The translations under genes were made by a program, and so were the position numbers. Positions 31,171 to 38,964 of a DNA stretch of 39,469 nt are shown in pieces. Source of the DNA: Methanomassiliicoccus sp. UBA345 (GTDB lineage Archaea > Thermoplasmatota > Thermoplasmata > Methanomassiliicoccales > Methanomassiliicoccaceae); NCBI GenBank assembly GCA_002504525.1, contig DATD01000012.1, positions 22,967-62,435 on the forward strand, given 5' to 3'. The notes below the pieces were generated by a model. The model saw only the letters and a program-made list of their open reading frames with translations, did no database searches and was not told the origin of the DNA. Positions within the stretch are counted from its first letter, which is position 1. The number at the start of each line of letters is the position of its first letter.

Positions 31171-31180
31171 ATAATATATC
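31171..31180 (-). promoter_or_regulatory. TATA-like element of the two-component operon
   Basis: Minus strand GATATATTAT predicts initiation near 31150 and a leader of about 40 bases before ATG 31110, containing the ribosome site. This is one of the few longer leaders in the window. Confidence 0.5.
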
Positions 31181-31298
31181 GTGCTATCATTCGACATGCC
31201 GGAATCATCCGAATAGGCCGAGGATCACGAGCAGGGCAACGGAAAATCCCTTTGACACCGCCGCAGGGGCGGCGCACGGCGTGGTAGCCTTAAAATAG

Positions 31299-31333
31299 AA
31301 AAAAAAGGGGAAAGGCGCAGATCTCAGATCTGC
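31299..31333 (-). terminator. Hairpin plus T-tract terminator overlapping the serA stop codon
   Basis: On the minus strand GCAGATCT (31333-31326) and AGATCTGC (31324-31317) pair perfectly around a single G; the serA TGA (31326-31324) sits in this repeat. After CCTTTCCCC comes a run of eight T (31306-31299), then TATTTT. The T-run alone would suffice for archaeal termination. Confidence 0.6.
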
Positions 31334-32934
31334 AGGTAATCGCGCTCGCCCAGCTTCGACAGGAGGACCGTCCTGATCTCCTGGAACTCCTTGGTGGAGC
31401 GCATCTCCCTGACGACGGCATCGTCGACCGGGTTGTCGACCGAGACCAGCAGCAGGGCCTTTCCGCCCTTCTGCTCCCGCCCCAGGCCCATCCGGGCGAT
31501 GTTGACGTTCTTGCTGCCCAGCAGGCTGCCGACGCGGCCGATGATGCCCGGCACGTCAGCGTGGATGGAGAGCAGGAAGTCGCCGTCCAGGGGCATGTCC
31601 AGGTCGAAGCCGTCGATGCCCAGCAGCCGGGGTTCGGAGCCGGGGAAGGCGGTTCCGCGGACCTCCCTCTGAGCGTTGCCGGACATCAGCGCCACGGAGA
31701 TCATGTTGACGTAGCGCTCCGATTCCTCCGACCTCACCTCGACCACCTGGATGCCCTTCTCCCGGGCGATGGACTCGGCATTGATGATGTTGGGGTGCTC
31801 GCCGGACAGATTGGAGAGCACGCCCATCAGCGCCGACACGGTGAGCATCTTGGTGTCCACCGCGGCCAGGTCGCCGGAGTAGGTGACCTGGACCTTCGCC
31901 ACGGGCGAGTCGGTGAGCTGCACGGCGAAGGCGCCGAGACGCTCCGCCACCGAGATGAACGGCGCTACCTTGGGGTCCATTCCTCTCACCGGGGCGTTCA
32001 CCGCGTTGGTGATCCTCTTGTCCAGGAGGAACATCTTGACCGCCTCGGCCATCTCCACCGACACTTTCTCCTGGGCCTCCTTGGTGGACGCTCCGAGGTG
32101 GGGGGTGAGGACGGCGTTGTCCAGGGTCAGGAGCTTGGAGCCGGTCGGGGGCTCGTGCTCGTAGACGTCCAGGGCGGCGCCGGCGATCTTCTTCTCATGG
32201 AGCGCATCGTAGAGCGCGTCCTCGTCGATCAGTTCGCCCCGGGCGACGTTGATGATCAGGGCATTGGGCTTCATCTTGGCGATGAGCTCCTTGCTGATCA
32301 GATGGTGAGTGGCCGGCGTCAGTGCGGCATGGACGGTTATGATGTCCGCCTCCTCCACCAGCTGCTCCAGCGACATGGTGCGGACACCGAGCTTCACGGC
32401 CACTTCTGGCGGTATGTAGGGGTCGAAGCCGATGAGCTTCATCTGGAAGCTCTTCGCCCGCTTGGCCACCTCGCCGCCCACACGGCCGAGGCCCACGATG
32501 CCGAGGGTCTTGCCGTTCAGCTCTATGCCTGTGAACTTGGAACGCTTCCACTCGCCCTTCTTCAGCGATGCATCGGCCCACACCACGTTGCGGGCCAGCG
32601 ACAGCATCATGGCCATAGTGTGCTCGGCGGCCGATATGATGTTGGCCGAGGGGGTGTTCATCACCAGGATGCCCCGGCGAGTGGCCGCCTTGACGTCCAC
32701 GTTGTCCACGCCCACGCCGGCCCGGCCGATCACCTTCAAGTTCTTTCCTGCCTCCACCACGTCGGCGGTGACCTTGGTCCCGGAGCGGATGACCAGTGCG
32801 TCATAGTCGCCCAGGATGCTCAGCAGCTCCTCGTGGGGAATGTTCGGCCGTACGTCCACCTGGACCTGCCCGCCCTTGCGGAGCATCTCCAGGCCCTCAT
32901 CGGATAGAGGGTCCGTTACCAGAAGTTTGAACAT
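31324..32934 (-). CDS. serA: D-3-phosphoglycerate dehydrogenase
   Basis: First enzyme of phosphorylated serine biosynthesis, oxidising 3-phosphoglycerate with NAD. The 536-residue long form has a substrate domain, a Rossmann domain with GIVGLGRVGGEVAKR (glycine loop), catalytic Arg in INVARGELID, Glu and the catalytic His in TPHLGASTKEAQ. An intervening regulatory domain (about 320-450) follows, then a C-terminal ACT domain (DGDFLLSIHADVPGIIGRVGSLL). The ACT domain suggests serine feedback control. The ATG overlaps the aminotransferase stop by one base (TAATG), so the two serine genes are translationally coupled. Confidence 0.97.
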   Translation of the reverse strand: MFKLLVTDPLSDEGLEMLRKGGQVQVDVRPNIPHEELLSILGDYDALVIRSGTKVTADVVEAGKNLKVIGRAGVGVDNVDVKAATRRGILVMNTPSANIISAAEHTMAMMLSLARNVVWADASLKKGEWKRSKFTGIELNGKTLGIVGLGRVGGEVAKRAKSFQMKLIGFDPYIPPEVAVKLGVRTMSLEQLVEEADIITVHAALTPATHHLISKELIAKMKPNALIINVARGELIDEDALYDALHEKKIAGAALDVYEHEPPTGSKLLTLDNAVLTPHLGASTKEAQEKVSVEMAEAVKMFLLDKRITNAVNAPVRGMDPKVAPFISVAERLGAFAVQLTDSPVAKVQVTYSGDLAAVDTKMLTVSALMGVLSNLSGEHPNIINAESIAREKGIQVVEVRSEESERYVNMISVALMSGNAQREVRGTAFPGSEPRLLGIDGFDLDMPLDGDFLLSIHADVPGIIGRVGSLLGSKNVNIARMGLGREQKGGKALLLVSVDNPVDDAVVREMRSTKEFQEIRTVLLSKLGERDYLQI

Positions 32935-34001
32935 TACATTGCCTCCATAACTTCGTCCATGGCCTCCAGGAGGCCCTTGATGTCGTCCACGGTCAGATCG
33001 CCCATGTGGCCGATCCGGAAGGTGGTCTCCTTGATGTTGCCATACCCGTTCGAGATCTCGTAGCCCTTCTCCTTGAGGCCCTTGTTTAGCCTGGAGAAGT
33101 CAAGGCCCTTGCGGTCGATGACAGTGATCGTGTCTGAGTAGTATCCGGGCTCGGCATAGAGGCCGAGGCGCTCGCCGGCCCATGATCGGACCAGGTCGCC
33201 CATCTCCCGGTGTCTCCGGTACCGGGCCTGCATCCCCTCCTCGAGGATGCGGTCCAGCTGGAAGTCGAGAGCGTACAGCAGCGAGACCGGGGGGGTGGTC
33301 AGAGAGTAGTGCTTGTCCGCCATCTTCTTCATCTGCAGCAGGTCGAAGTAGTAGCCCCGGTGGGGCACCGACTTCGCCTTCTCCAGAAGGCGCTCTGACA
33401 GGCACATGATGGCCAGGCCGGGCGGGAGCGCCAGCGCCTTCTGCGTTCCGAACACCAGGGCATCGATGTCGAGGTCCTTGATGCGGAGGTCGGTGCCGTA
33501 CACAGCGGTCACGCCGTCGACGAACACCAGCGGGTCATTCTCCTTCTTGGCCGCGCGGGCGATGTCCTTGACAGGGTTCAGAACGCCGGTGCTGGACTCG
33601 TTGGCGACCACCGTGACGGCCTCGACGGAAGCGTCGAGGGAGGGAAGAAGGTCGTCCGGACGGAGGGCCTTGCCCCACGCCCCGTCGATCTTCACGACCT
33701 CCTTGCCATTCTCTTCGCCGATGCCCTGCCACCGGTCGCCGAAGGAACCGTTGGACATCCCGACCATCTTGCCCCTGACACCGTTGCGAACGCACGCCTC
33801 CAGCAGTCCGGACGCCGAGGAAGGCGACATGATGATCTGCATGTCCGTATCGAGGGTCTTGTGGAGCTTCTCCACTATACCTTCCTGCAGCTGCTCGTAC
33901 TCCCTGCTCCGATGGGTGATCATCGGCCGGGTCATCGCGTCGAGGACCTCCTTGCGGACCTCGACCGGACCTACGGTGAACAATGTGCGTTTCACAGACA
34001 T
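32934..34001 (-). CDS. Class V aminotransferase (serine-pyruvate/alanine-glyoxylate type), probable phosphoserine aminotransferase role
   Basis: PLP-dependent aminotransferase of 355 residues. Family marks are KRTLFTVGPVEVRKEVLDAM at the N-terminus, HRSREYEQL, the VFVDGVTAVYG strand carrying the PLP-ring Asp, and FGTQKALALPPG with the Schiff-base lysine. Its coupling to serA suggests it transaminates 3-phosphohydroxypyruvate, a role known for class V enzymes of this subgroup in methanogens; serine-glyoxylate or alanine-glyoxylate activity is an alternative. ATG 34001 directly abuts GGGGG. A GTG two codons later has ideal spacing from the same G-run and could be the true start. Confidence 0.9.
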   Translation of the reverse strand: MSVKRTLFTVGPVEVRKEVLDAMTRPMITHRSREYEQLQEGIVEKLHKTLDTDMQIIMSPSSASGLLEACVRNGVRGKMVGMSNGSFGDRWQGIGEENGKEVVKIDGAWGKALRPDDLLPSLDASVEAVTVVANESSTGVLNPVKDIARAAKKENDPLVFVDGVTAVYGTDLRIKDLDIDALVFGTQKALALPPGLAIMCLSERLLEKAKSVPHRGYYFDLLQMKKMADKHYSLTTPPVSLLYALDFQLDRILEEGMQARYRRHREMGDLVRSWAGERLGLYAEPGYYSDTITVIDRKGLDFSRLNKGLKEKGYEISNGYGNIKETTFRIGHMGDLTVDDIKGLLEAMDEVMEAM

Positions 34002-34272
34002 CCCCCAAGATATTCTCTGGGGCCGCTCAGGCCGAGAGAGAGGGGGACGCCTGATGACGTCCTCCGCATCCCATTCCCGATCCGCTGGCGGCGGTATCCA
34101 TGCCCAGCATATGGCCTGTCCCGGAACGGTATAAAAAAACCGGTAAGACGGGCGTTGTTGCTTCCAGCATGATAATTCTCGGTAACATGGAGTGGCTAAT
34201 ATAAACCTTGCTATAACGGGACAGGGTGGCCGCCGCCTCCCGTCGGTCCGGCGGCACGCTGTCCTCTAGGCC
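34002..34272 (-). promoter_or_regulatory. Leader and promoter region of the serine operon
   Basis: The 271-base gap has two TATA-like elements on the minus strand: GTTTATATTA at 34207-34198 and TTTTTATAC within 34140-34128. Either implies a leader of over 100 bases, long for this genome. CCCC (34003-34006) and GGGG (34019-34022) can pair over the G-run preceding the aminotransferase start. A 47-codon Ser/Gly-rich frame (34170-34027) starts just after the first predicted initiation point. Confidence 0.45.
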
Positions 34273-34599
34273 TCAGCCCTTCCTGAGGTCTTCCAGCACC
34301 TTGCGGTCCCTCGCCAGGGCGTCCTCAAGGCCCTCCAGGGGGATCGACTCCATTCCGAACACGGCGGAGCATGGGAGCGCGACGAGGATCTCATCCAGCT
34401 CCTCTCCGGATCCCACTGAGAAGATGAATGCGGCAGACCTCTGGCCTTCGAAGAAACCGCCTCTGGCCTTTCCCTCCTTCTCCATCTTGGCCAGCTCTTC
34501 GATGCTTGGGATTATCAACTTATCGAGTATGTTCTCGTTCTCGTCCGCTGTCTCCCCCATGCCCTCTTTCGAGAGCTTCATCAGCACCAGGAATTCCAT
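34273..34599 (-). CDS. Muconolactone-isomerase-like ferredoxin-fold protein (copy 2)
   Basis: A 108-residue protein resembling the muconolactone delta-isomerase type dimeric alpha/beta-barrel family. The pattern is a first strand MEFLVLMKLS, a helix with IIPSIEELAKMEKEGKARGG, the FFEGQRSAAFIFSV strand pair, ELDEILVALP, then a strand ending IPL before a final helix. It is a clear tandem paralogue of the gene 35 bases upstream, sharing IIPS, GK..GGFFEGQ, EL...L..LP and the ALxRDRxxxxxxR tail. True isomerase activity is unlikely to be meant in this organism; binding or stress-related roles are possible. Function unknown. Confidence 0.8.
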   Translation of the reverse strand: MEFLVLMKLSKEGMGETADENENILDKLIIPSIEELAKMEKEGKARGGFFEGQRSAAFIFSVGSGEELDEILVALPCSAVFGMESIPLEGLEDALARDRKVLEDLRKG

Positions 34600-34634
34600 G
34601 AGATATCGCCCCGCTATCGAGCTCGGAGGATAAG

Positions 34635-34988
34635 TTACCTCTGGATGTTTATCCCCGCCGCCGTTCTGACCTCATCGACGATGCGCCGGTCACGCTTCAG
34701 CGCCGACGAGATCGACTGAAGAGGGGCGATCTCGATATCGTAGACGTTCATTATCGGCAGGGATGCGAGAAAGCGGTCCAGCTCCATGTCGTCCTCCACG
34801 TCGAAGATGAACATGCCGGAGGTCTGTCCCTCGAAGAAGCCTCCGGTCACTTTGCCCTCCCCTTCCATGCGCTCCATCATCTCCAGCGATGGAATGATCT
34901 GGTCGGTGAGCATGTAGGCTGCTTCCTCGGAGGAGCCGCCGTACGATTCCTCCCGGAGCTTTATGATGACTAGGAACCTCTCGGACAC
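34635..34988 (-). CDS. Muconolactone-isomerase-like ferredoxin-fold protein (copy 1)
   Basis: A 117-residue paralogue of the following gene with the same layout: MSERFLVIIKLREE strand, IIPSLEMMERMEGEGKVTGG helix and turn, FFEGQTSGMFIFDV strands, ELDRFLASLP, then EIAPLQSISSALKRDRR. The start is GTG 34988. No catalytic residues can be named. The pair likely forms homo- or heterodimers, as ferredoxin-fold barrels do. Expression probably starts at a TATA-like GTTAAATAG near 35192, which would give a leader of about 175 bases including the foldable element at 35101-35163. A closer A-rich element at 35010-35018 could drive a leaderless form instead. Confidence 0.8.
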   Translation of the reverse strand: MSERFLVIIKLREESYGGSSEEAAYMLTDQIIPSLEMMERMEGEGKVTGGFFEGQTSGMFIFDVEDDMELDRFLASLPIMNVYDIEIAPLQSISSALKRDRRIVDEVRTAAGINIQR

Positions 34989-35100
34989 GCTACTCAGTTG
35001 GAGACTGCAGCATTTTTACCTTTCCCCACGACCAAGGCATCTGGGACGGCAGGAGGCAAGGAGTGATCTCAGCAGCGAAAGATGCCAACAAGAAATAGGG

Positions 35101-35163
35101 CCGGAGGGGATTGGAATCAATCTGGAGGATTGAAGTGCGAGCATGTCACCAGCCCCCTTCCGG
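35101..35163 (-). other. Possible structured leader RNA
   Basis: Outer arms CCGGAGGGG (35101-35109) and CCCCTTCCGG (35154-35163) pair with one wobble. After a small internal loop, TTGG (35111-35114) pairs with CCAG (35149-35152). Inside lies a perfect hairpin, TCAATC / GATTGA (35117-35122 and 35128-35133) with a five-base loop. Predicted minus-strand transcription from the TATA at 35192 begins almost exactly at the outer arm, so the fold would be the 5' end of the leader of the ferredoxin-fold pair. It is not a tRNA. Confidence 0.35.
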
Positions 35164-35187
35164 ATAAGATGCGACATTATGTAGCAA

Positions 35188-35196
35188 CTATTTAAC
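35188..35196 (-). promoter_or_regulatory. TATA-like element upstream of the structured leader
   Basis: Minus strand GTTAAATAG centred at 35192, predicting initiation near 35166. Confidence 0.4.
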
Positions 35197-35333
35197 ACAT
35201 AGAGTCGGACCTGTCGTTCATCAGCGTCGGCTAACGATATATCATCTGAATAGATTGAAATTCTCGCATCGGACGGCGAAATCCGCAGGAAAAGTGCGAG
35301 ATGCCCTCATGGAGCGGGGCACCATCGCTGCGA

Positions 35334-36953
35334 TCATGCCGCGTCGGCGTCCGCCCCTGCCGTCCTGGTGTCCGCGTCCATCAACCATGCGATGGCCAGT
35401 GCCGCGATCGATAGCGGCAGCGCGATGATCATGGGATCGACGGCCTGCCACGGCATGCCCAGCAAGGCAGGCTGGCCGAACAGGAACTGACTGATGCCCA
35501 GCACGCTTGATTCCTTGACGTGCACGAAGGCCGTCCACACGAACCACGACGCCGCTCCCACCACCAGAGATGCCTTGGCCGCCTTGGCCGACGGCCGCTT
35601 GCTGAACAGCGCGTGGACGAAGGCGGGCATGAACGCCGCGGCGCACAGTCCCATGAACATGGCGGTGGCGCGCATGATGACGCTCTCGTCCATGGCCAAC
35701 GCGTAGCAGAAGCTGAGCACCAGCATGAACAGGGTGCCTGCGCGGTTGGCCTTCAGGGAGGGCATGCCCAGCTTCTCCGATCCGCTTGCCCATTTCTTGA
35801 AGTGCCTCCACAGGTCGAAGCCGGCAGTGGTGCCCAAGGTGTGAAGGATGGCACTGAGGGTGCTCATCGCCGCCGACAGGAGGACGAGCATGAAGATCAC
35901 CACGAACAGTTCGGGCATCGCCTGGTTGATGAAGGTGGGCATGATAAGATCGGAGTTCCCATTGGCCATGGCGGCCAGGGACGTCTTTCCCTCGGTGTTC
36001 CAGAAGTACAGATTGGTCAGCGGGCCCACGGTGTACGCCGCCCCGGTGGTGATCAGGATGAACAGCCCGCCCACCGGTATGGCGCGGTTGAGCGCCTTGT
36101 TGTCATCGGCGGTCATGAACCTGACCACCAGCTGGGGCTGCGCCAGCACGCCGAGGCCCACGCCCATGATTATGGTTGTGACCAGGACCAGCCAGAACTC
36201 TGAGCCCAGCTCCGGCATGGACATCCAGCCGGTGAAGCCCTTGCCCACCATGCCCTCGATCATGTCCGACGGGACCTTCGACGGCAGCGCGGCGAGGTCG
36301 TTGAACGCCTGGACCGGTCCGCCCAGCAGCGAGAGCGTCAGGAACAGCAGCACGGCCATCCCGAGGATCATTATCACGCCCTGCATGGCATCGGTGTACA
36401 TGACCGCCTTGAGCCCGCCGAAGATCACGTAAGCGGAGGTGAACACGGCGAAGATGATCAGCGCCACCGCATAGTCGATCTGGAGGGCCTCCTCCATGAA
36501 ACGGGAGCCGCCGATCATCACCGCTGCGGCGTACAGCGGCATGATGAGCAGTATCAGAATGGCAGTGGAATACTGCATGAACGGAGAATCGAACCGCTTG
36601 CCCAGGAGATCCGGGAAGGTAGCCGCCCTTAGCTTCTGGCCGAGCGCCCTGGTGGGCTTGCCGAACACGGTGAAGGCTAGCAGCACACCCACCGCGATGT
36701 TCAGAAAAGCCAACCATATGAGGCCGGCGCCGTACACGGCGGAGGTCCCGCCGAACCCGACGATGGCCGAGGTGCTGATGAACGTCGCTCCGTACGATAT
36801 GCCGATGACCCAGGGATGGACCTTTCGACCGGCCAGCATGAAGTCCTCGGATGCCTTGGTCCGCTTGTATCCGAGGTAGCCGAGGTAGATCACCGCGGTC
36901 ATGTAGACGGCGGTGAACGCCCAGAACATGGTGCTTCCCATCAGTCCGGCCAT
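35334..36953 (-). CDS. Sodium/solute symporter (SSF family)
   Basis: Secondary transporter of 539 residues with about 13 membrane helices, coupling sodium entry to solute uptake. SSF features include the early YKRTKASEDFMLAGRKVHPW segment, GISYGATFISTSAIVGFGG in the first repeat helix, YVIFGGLKAVMYTDAMQG, and LLSAAMSTLSAILHTLG, the Na-binding helix with paired Ser/Thr. ATG 36953 is chosen because it lies one base after the stop of the 35-residue accessory gene; the longer frame to 36986 would overlap it. The substrate (acetate, pantothenate, proline or another) cannot be fixed by eye. Confidence 0.93.
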   Translation of the reverse strand: MAGLMGSTMFWAFTAVYMTAVIYLGYLGYKRTKASEDFMLAGRKVHPWVIGISYGATFISTSAIVGFGGTSAVYGAGLIWLAFLNIAVGVLLAFTVFGKPTRALGQKLRAATFPDLLGKRFDSPFMQYSTAILILLIMPLYAAAVMIGGSRFMEEALQIDYAVALIIFAVFTSAYVIFGGLKAVMYTDAMQGVIMILGMAVLLFLTLSLLGGPVQAFNDLAALPSKVPSDMIEGMVGKGFTGWMSMPELGSEFWLVLVTTIIMGVGLGVLAQPQLVVRFMTADDNKALNRAIPVGGLFILITTGAAYTVGPLTNLYFWNTEGKTSLAAMANGNSDLIMPTFINQAMPELFVVIFMLVLLSAAMSTLSAILHTLGTTAGFDLWRHFKKWASGSEKLGMPSLKANRAGTLFMLVLSFCYALAMDESVIMRATAMFMGLCAAAFMPAFVHALFSKRPSAKAAKASLVVGAASWFVWTAFVHVKESSVLGISQFLFGQPALLGMPWQAVDPMIIALPLSIAALAIAWLMDADTRTAGADADAA

Positions 36954-36954
36954 C

Positions 36955-37062
36955 TCAATCCGCCTCGTTCCGTTTGACCCATCCATACACCAAGCATGCG
37001 GCCGCAGAACCGATCAACACCACATATGCCAGAACTATCTGGGGGTCAACTATTCCCAACAT
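36955..37062 (-). CDS. Symporter small accessory protein, 35 residues
   Basis: A tiny gene immediately before the symporter: ATG 37062 to TGA 36955, one base before the symporter ATG (TGAGATG). The product starts MLGIVDPQIVLAYVVLIGSA, continues as one hydrophobic helix and ends in a short charged tail (WVKRNEAD). The D-P-x-I-x-L-A-Y N-terminus and Y-G-x-V end match the small single-helix subunits found next to SSF symporters in methanogens and some bacteria. It probably binds or stabilises the symporter in the membrane. It is easy to overlook because of its size. Confidence 0.85.
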   Translation of the reverse strand: MLGIVDPQIVLAYVVLIGSAAACLVYGWVKRNEAD

Positions 37063-37130
37063 ACCAAGGCTTCCTTTTCAGGGAGTCCCGCTGCCATGAG
37101 GAGCGCTCCCTCCGGCTCGGCATCGGGCTC

Positions 37131-37141
37131 CTTATATATGA
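37131..37141 (-). promoter_or_regulatory. TATA-like element of the symporter operon
   Basis: Minus strand CATATATAAG (37140-37131) predicts initiation near 37110 and a leader of about 48 bases. A perfect palindrome GGAGCGCTCC (37100-37109) lies right at the predicted start and could be an operator. Confidence 0.55.
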
Positions 37142-37190
37142 ACTGTGCCATGCTAGCAAGACGCAAGGTAGCACTTGTCACGGTCATGGA

Positions 37191-37622
37191 TCAAGTGAAC
37201 TGGGAGATCTCCAGCAACCTGGCTCCCTTCGACAGCAGCTTCTCCGCGGCCGCGTCCGGGTCCTCCACCCTCAGTATGAGAACTGCGCATCTCTTGCCAG
37301 CGTAGGCATAGGAATATTCGATATTGATGCCTGCCTCGGCCAGAGCGCTCACCGCCTCGTACAGGCCGCCGGGGTGGTCGGTCATCTCGACCGCCAGGAC
37401 ATCGGTGTATCGGACCGTCACTCCCATCCCGGACAGCTTCTGGAAGGCCTTCTCCGGCCTGTCCACCAGCGTCCTGATGACGCCGTACCCGGCACCCTCC
37501 GCGATGGAGAAGGCATAGATGTTCACGTCCTCCTCCATCATGGCCTTGGCCATCGCCGCCAGACGGCCCGGTCGGTTCTCAGAGAATATCGATAGCTGCT
37601 TGATCCGATACTTGCTGTACAT
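37191..37622 (-). CDS. Tandem ACT domain protein, partner of the CoA ligase
   Basis: A 143-residue protein made of two ACT domains: residues about 6-70 (IKQLSIFSENRPGRLAAMAKAMMEEDVNI) and 75-140 (VLAVEMTDHPGGLYEAVSALAEAGINI). ACT pairs bind amino acids and regulate enzymes. It starts at the stop of the phenylacetate-CoA ligase gene (TGATG overlap), and such ACT proteins are commonly found beside these ligases in archaea. A role sensing aromatic or branched amino acids to adjust the ligase is a reasonable inference. Confidence 0.92.
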   Translation of the reverse strand: MYSKYRIKQLSIFSENRPGRLAAMAKAMMEEDVNIYAFSIAEGAGYGVIRTLVDRPEKAFQKLSGMGVTVRYTDVLAVEMTDHPGGLYEAVSALAEAGINIEYSYAYAGKRCAVLILRVEDPDAAAEKLLSKGARLLEISQFT

Positions 37623-38923
37623 CAGATGTCCCTCCTGTCCACCACCCTCTTGGCCTTGCCCTCGAAGCGCTGCAGGGTGTTCGGCTCGACCAGTTCCACG
37701 GCCGCTCCGATGTTCAGGGCGCCGCGCAGGCGATATGCGATCTTCTCCTTCAGCTCCATCAGCTGGATGATGTTGTCGGTGAACGCCTCCTTCTTCAGCT
37801 CCACCCGCACCATCATGGTGTCCAGCGCGCCCTTCCGGTCCACGACGATCTCGAAGTGGTCCCCTACTTCGGGAATGCCCATGAGGGTGTGCTCCACCTG
37901 GGACGGGAATACGTTGATGCCGCGGATGATGAGCATATCATCCACCCGGCCGAAGATGCGCTTGATCCTCGGATGCGTCCGGCCGCAGGCGCAGGGCTCA
38001 GCGTCGATCTCGGTGATGTCGCCGACGCGATACCGGATCATGGGCAGCGCCTCCTTTTGCAGCATGGTGAGGACGAGCTCGCCCCTCTCTCCCGGCGCCA
38101 CCTGTTCCCCCGTCTCCGGGTCCAGGACCTCGGGGTATGCGATGTCCCCCCAGACGTGTATGCCGTTCTGCTCCGAGCACTCGGTGAACATGGGGCCGTA
38201 CATCTCAGAGCTGCCGTAGCAGTTGATCCCCTTGACGCCCAGCCAGTCGCTTATGCGGTCCCTCATCTTGGTGGACCATGGCTCGCCTCCCAGCAGGCCT
38301 ACCCGCAGGGAGGTGTCGTTCTTGATGCTGACCCCCATCTTCTCGGCCACCTCGCCCAGGTGGAGCAGGTAGGAGGGCGTGGCCGCCATGGCCGTCACCC
38401 CCAGGTCCAGTATCAGCTCGATCTGCCTCTCGGTGTTGCCGGTGGACGCCGGAACGACGGTGGCGCCGATGCGCTCGCCAGCATAGTGGAATCCGAGCCC
38501 TCCCGAGAAAAGACCGTAGGTGTTCGATACCTGGATGACATCGTCGGGGCCGAGGCCGATGGAGGTCAGCCCACGGGCCAGCGATTCCGTCCACGTATCT
38601 ATGTCGTTCTTGGTGTAGCCGACCACGGTCGGCTTGCCGGTCGTTCCCGACGAGGCGTGGAACCGCACCAGGTCCCTCCTCGGCACGGCCAGCATCCCAT
38701 CCGGGTAATTGTCCCTTAGGTCCTTCTTGTGGACGAAGGGCAATTTGACGATGTCCCGCAGCGAGCGGACATCGTCCGGGAGGACGTTCGCCTCCTTCAT
38801 GCGGGCATGATAGAAGGGAGATGAAGAATAGAGCCTGGTCACCTGGGACTTGAGAAGCCGGTACTGAAGCCTTTCCAACTCTTCCTGGGAAATCGTTTCC
38901 ATGTGTTGATCCAGATATGCCAT
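37622..38923 (-). CDS. paaK: Phenylacetate-CoA ligase family enzyme
   Basis: AMP-forming CoA ligase of the PaaK family, 433 residues with the start used here. It would activate an aryl acid such as phenylacetate or indoleacetate via an adenylate. Motifs are the P-loop HASSGTTGKPTVVGYT (about 88-103), GLLGGEPWS, the adenylate site YGSSEMYGP, and RYRVGDITEI; a C-terminal domain (IFGRVDDMLIIRGINVFPSQ) completes it. In methanogens such ligases work with indolepyruvate ferredoxin oxidoreductase in aromatic amino acid salvage or synthesis, which is not encoded here. ATG 38923 is 6 bases after GGAG; ATG 38929 directly abuts it. Confidence 0.94.
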   Translation of the reverse strand: MAYLDQHMETISQEELERLQYRLLKSQVTRLYSSSPFYHARMKEANVLPDDVRSLRDIVKLPFVHKKDLRDNYPDGMLAVPRRDLVRFHASSGTTGKPTVVGYTKNDIDTWTESLARGLTSIGLGPDDVIQVSNTYGLFSGGLGFHYAGERIGATVVPASTGNTERQIELILDLGVTAMAATPSYLLHLGEVAEKMGVSIKNDTSLRVGLLGGEPWSTKMRDRISDWLGVKGINCYGSSEMYGPMFTECSEQNGIHVWGDIAYPEVLDPETGEQVAPGERGELVLTMLQKEALPMIRYRVGDITEIDAEPCACGRTHPRIKRIFGRVDDMLIIRGINVFPSQVEHTLMGIPEVGDHFEIVVDRKGALDTMMVRVELKKEAFTDNIIQLMELKEKIAYRLRGALNIGAAVELVEPNTLQRFEGKAKRVVDRRDI

Positions 38924-38964
38924 GTTCATCTCCGATGAAGGCCGATCAGCGGCCGCGTCCCTGC

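Larger units (their letters stand above)
34989..35333 (-). other. 345-base intergenic region, no convincing gene
   Basis: Between the ferredoxin-fold pair and the symporter. It holds a TATA-like element (35196-35188, minus), a foldable inverted-repeat element (35101-35163) and an AT-rich stretch next to the symporter 3' end. A 60-codon open frame at 35016-35198 on minus begins upstream of the predicted transcript start and has no protein-like features, so I do not call it. Confidence 0.5.

Noticed and set aside
31561..32907. Nearly 450-codon frame on plus antisense to serA
   Set aside because: His/Gly/Leu-rich antisense composition and complete serA motifs on the minus strand.
35101..35163. 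tRNA-like fold
   Set aside because: No T-loop consensus, no anticodon stem-loop of correct size, and arms do not form a cloverleaf on either strand.
35016..35198. 60-codon frame on minus between the ferredoxin-fold pair and the symporter
   Set aside because: Starts before the predicted transcript start, overlaps the foldable element, and has no protein-like pattern.
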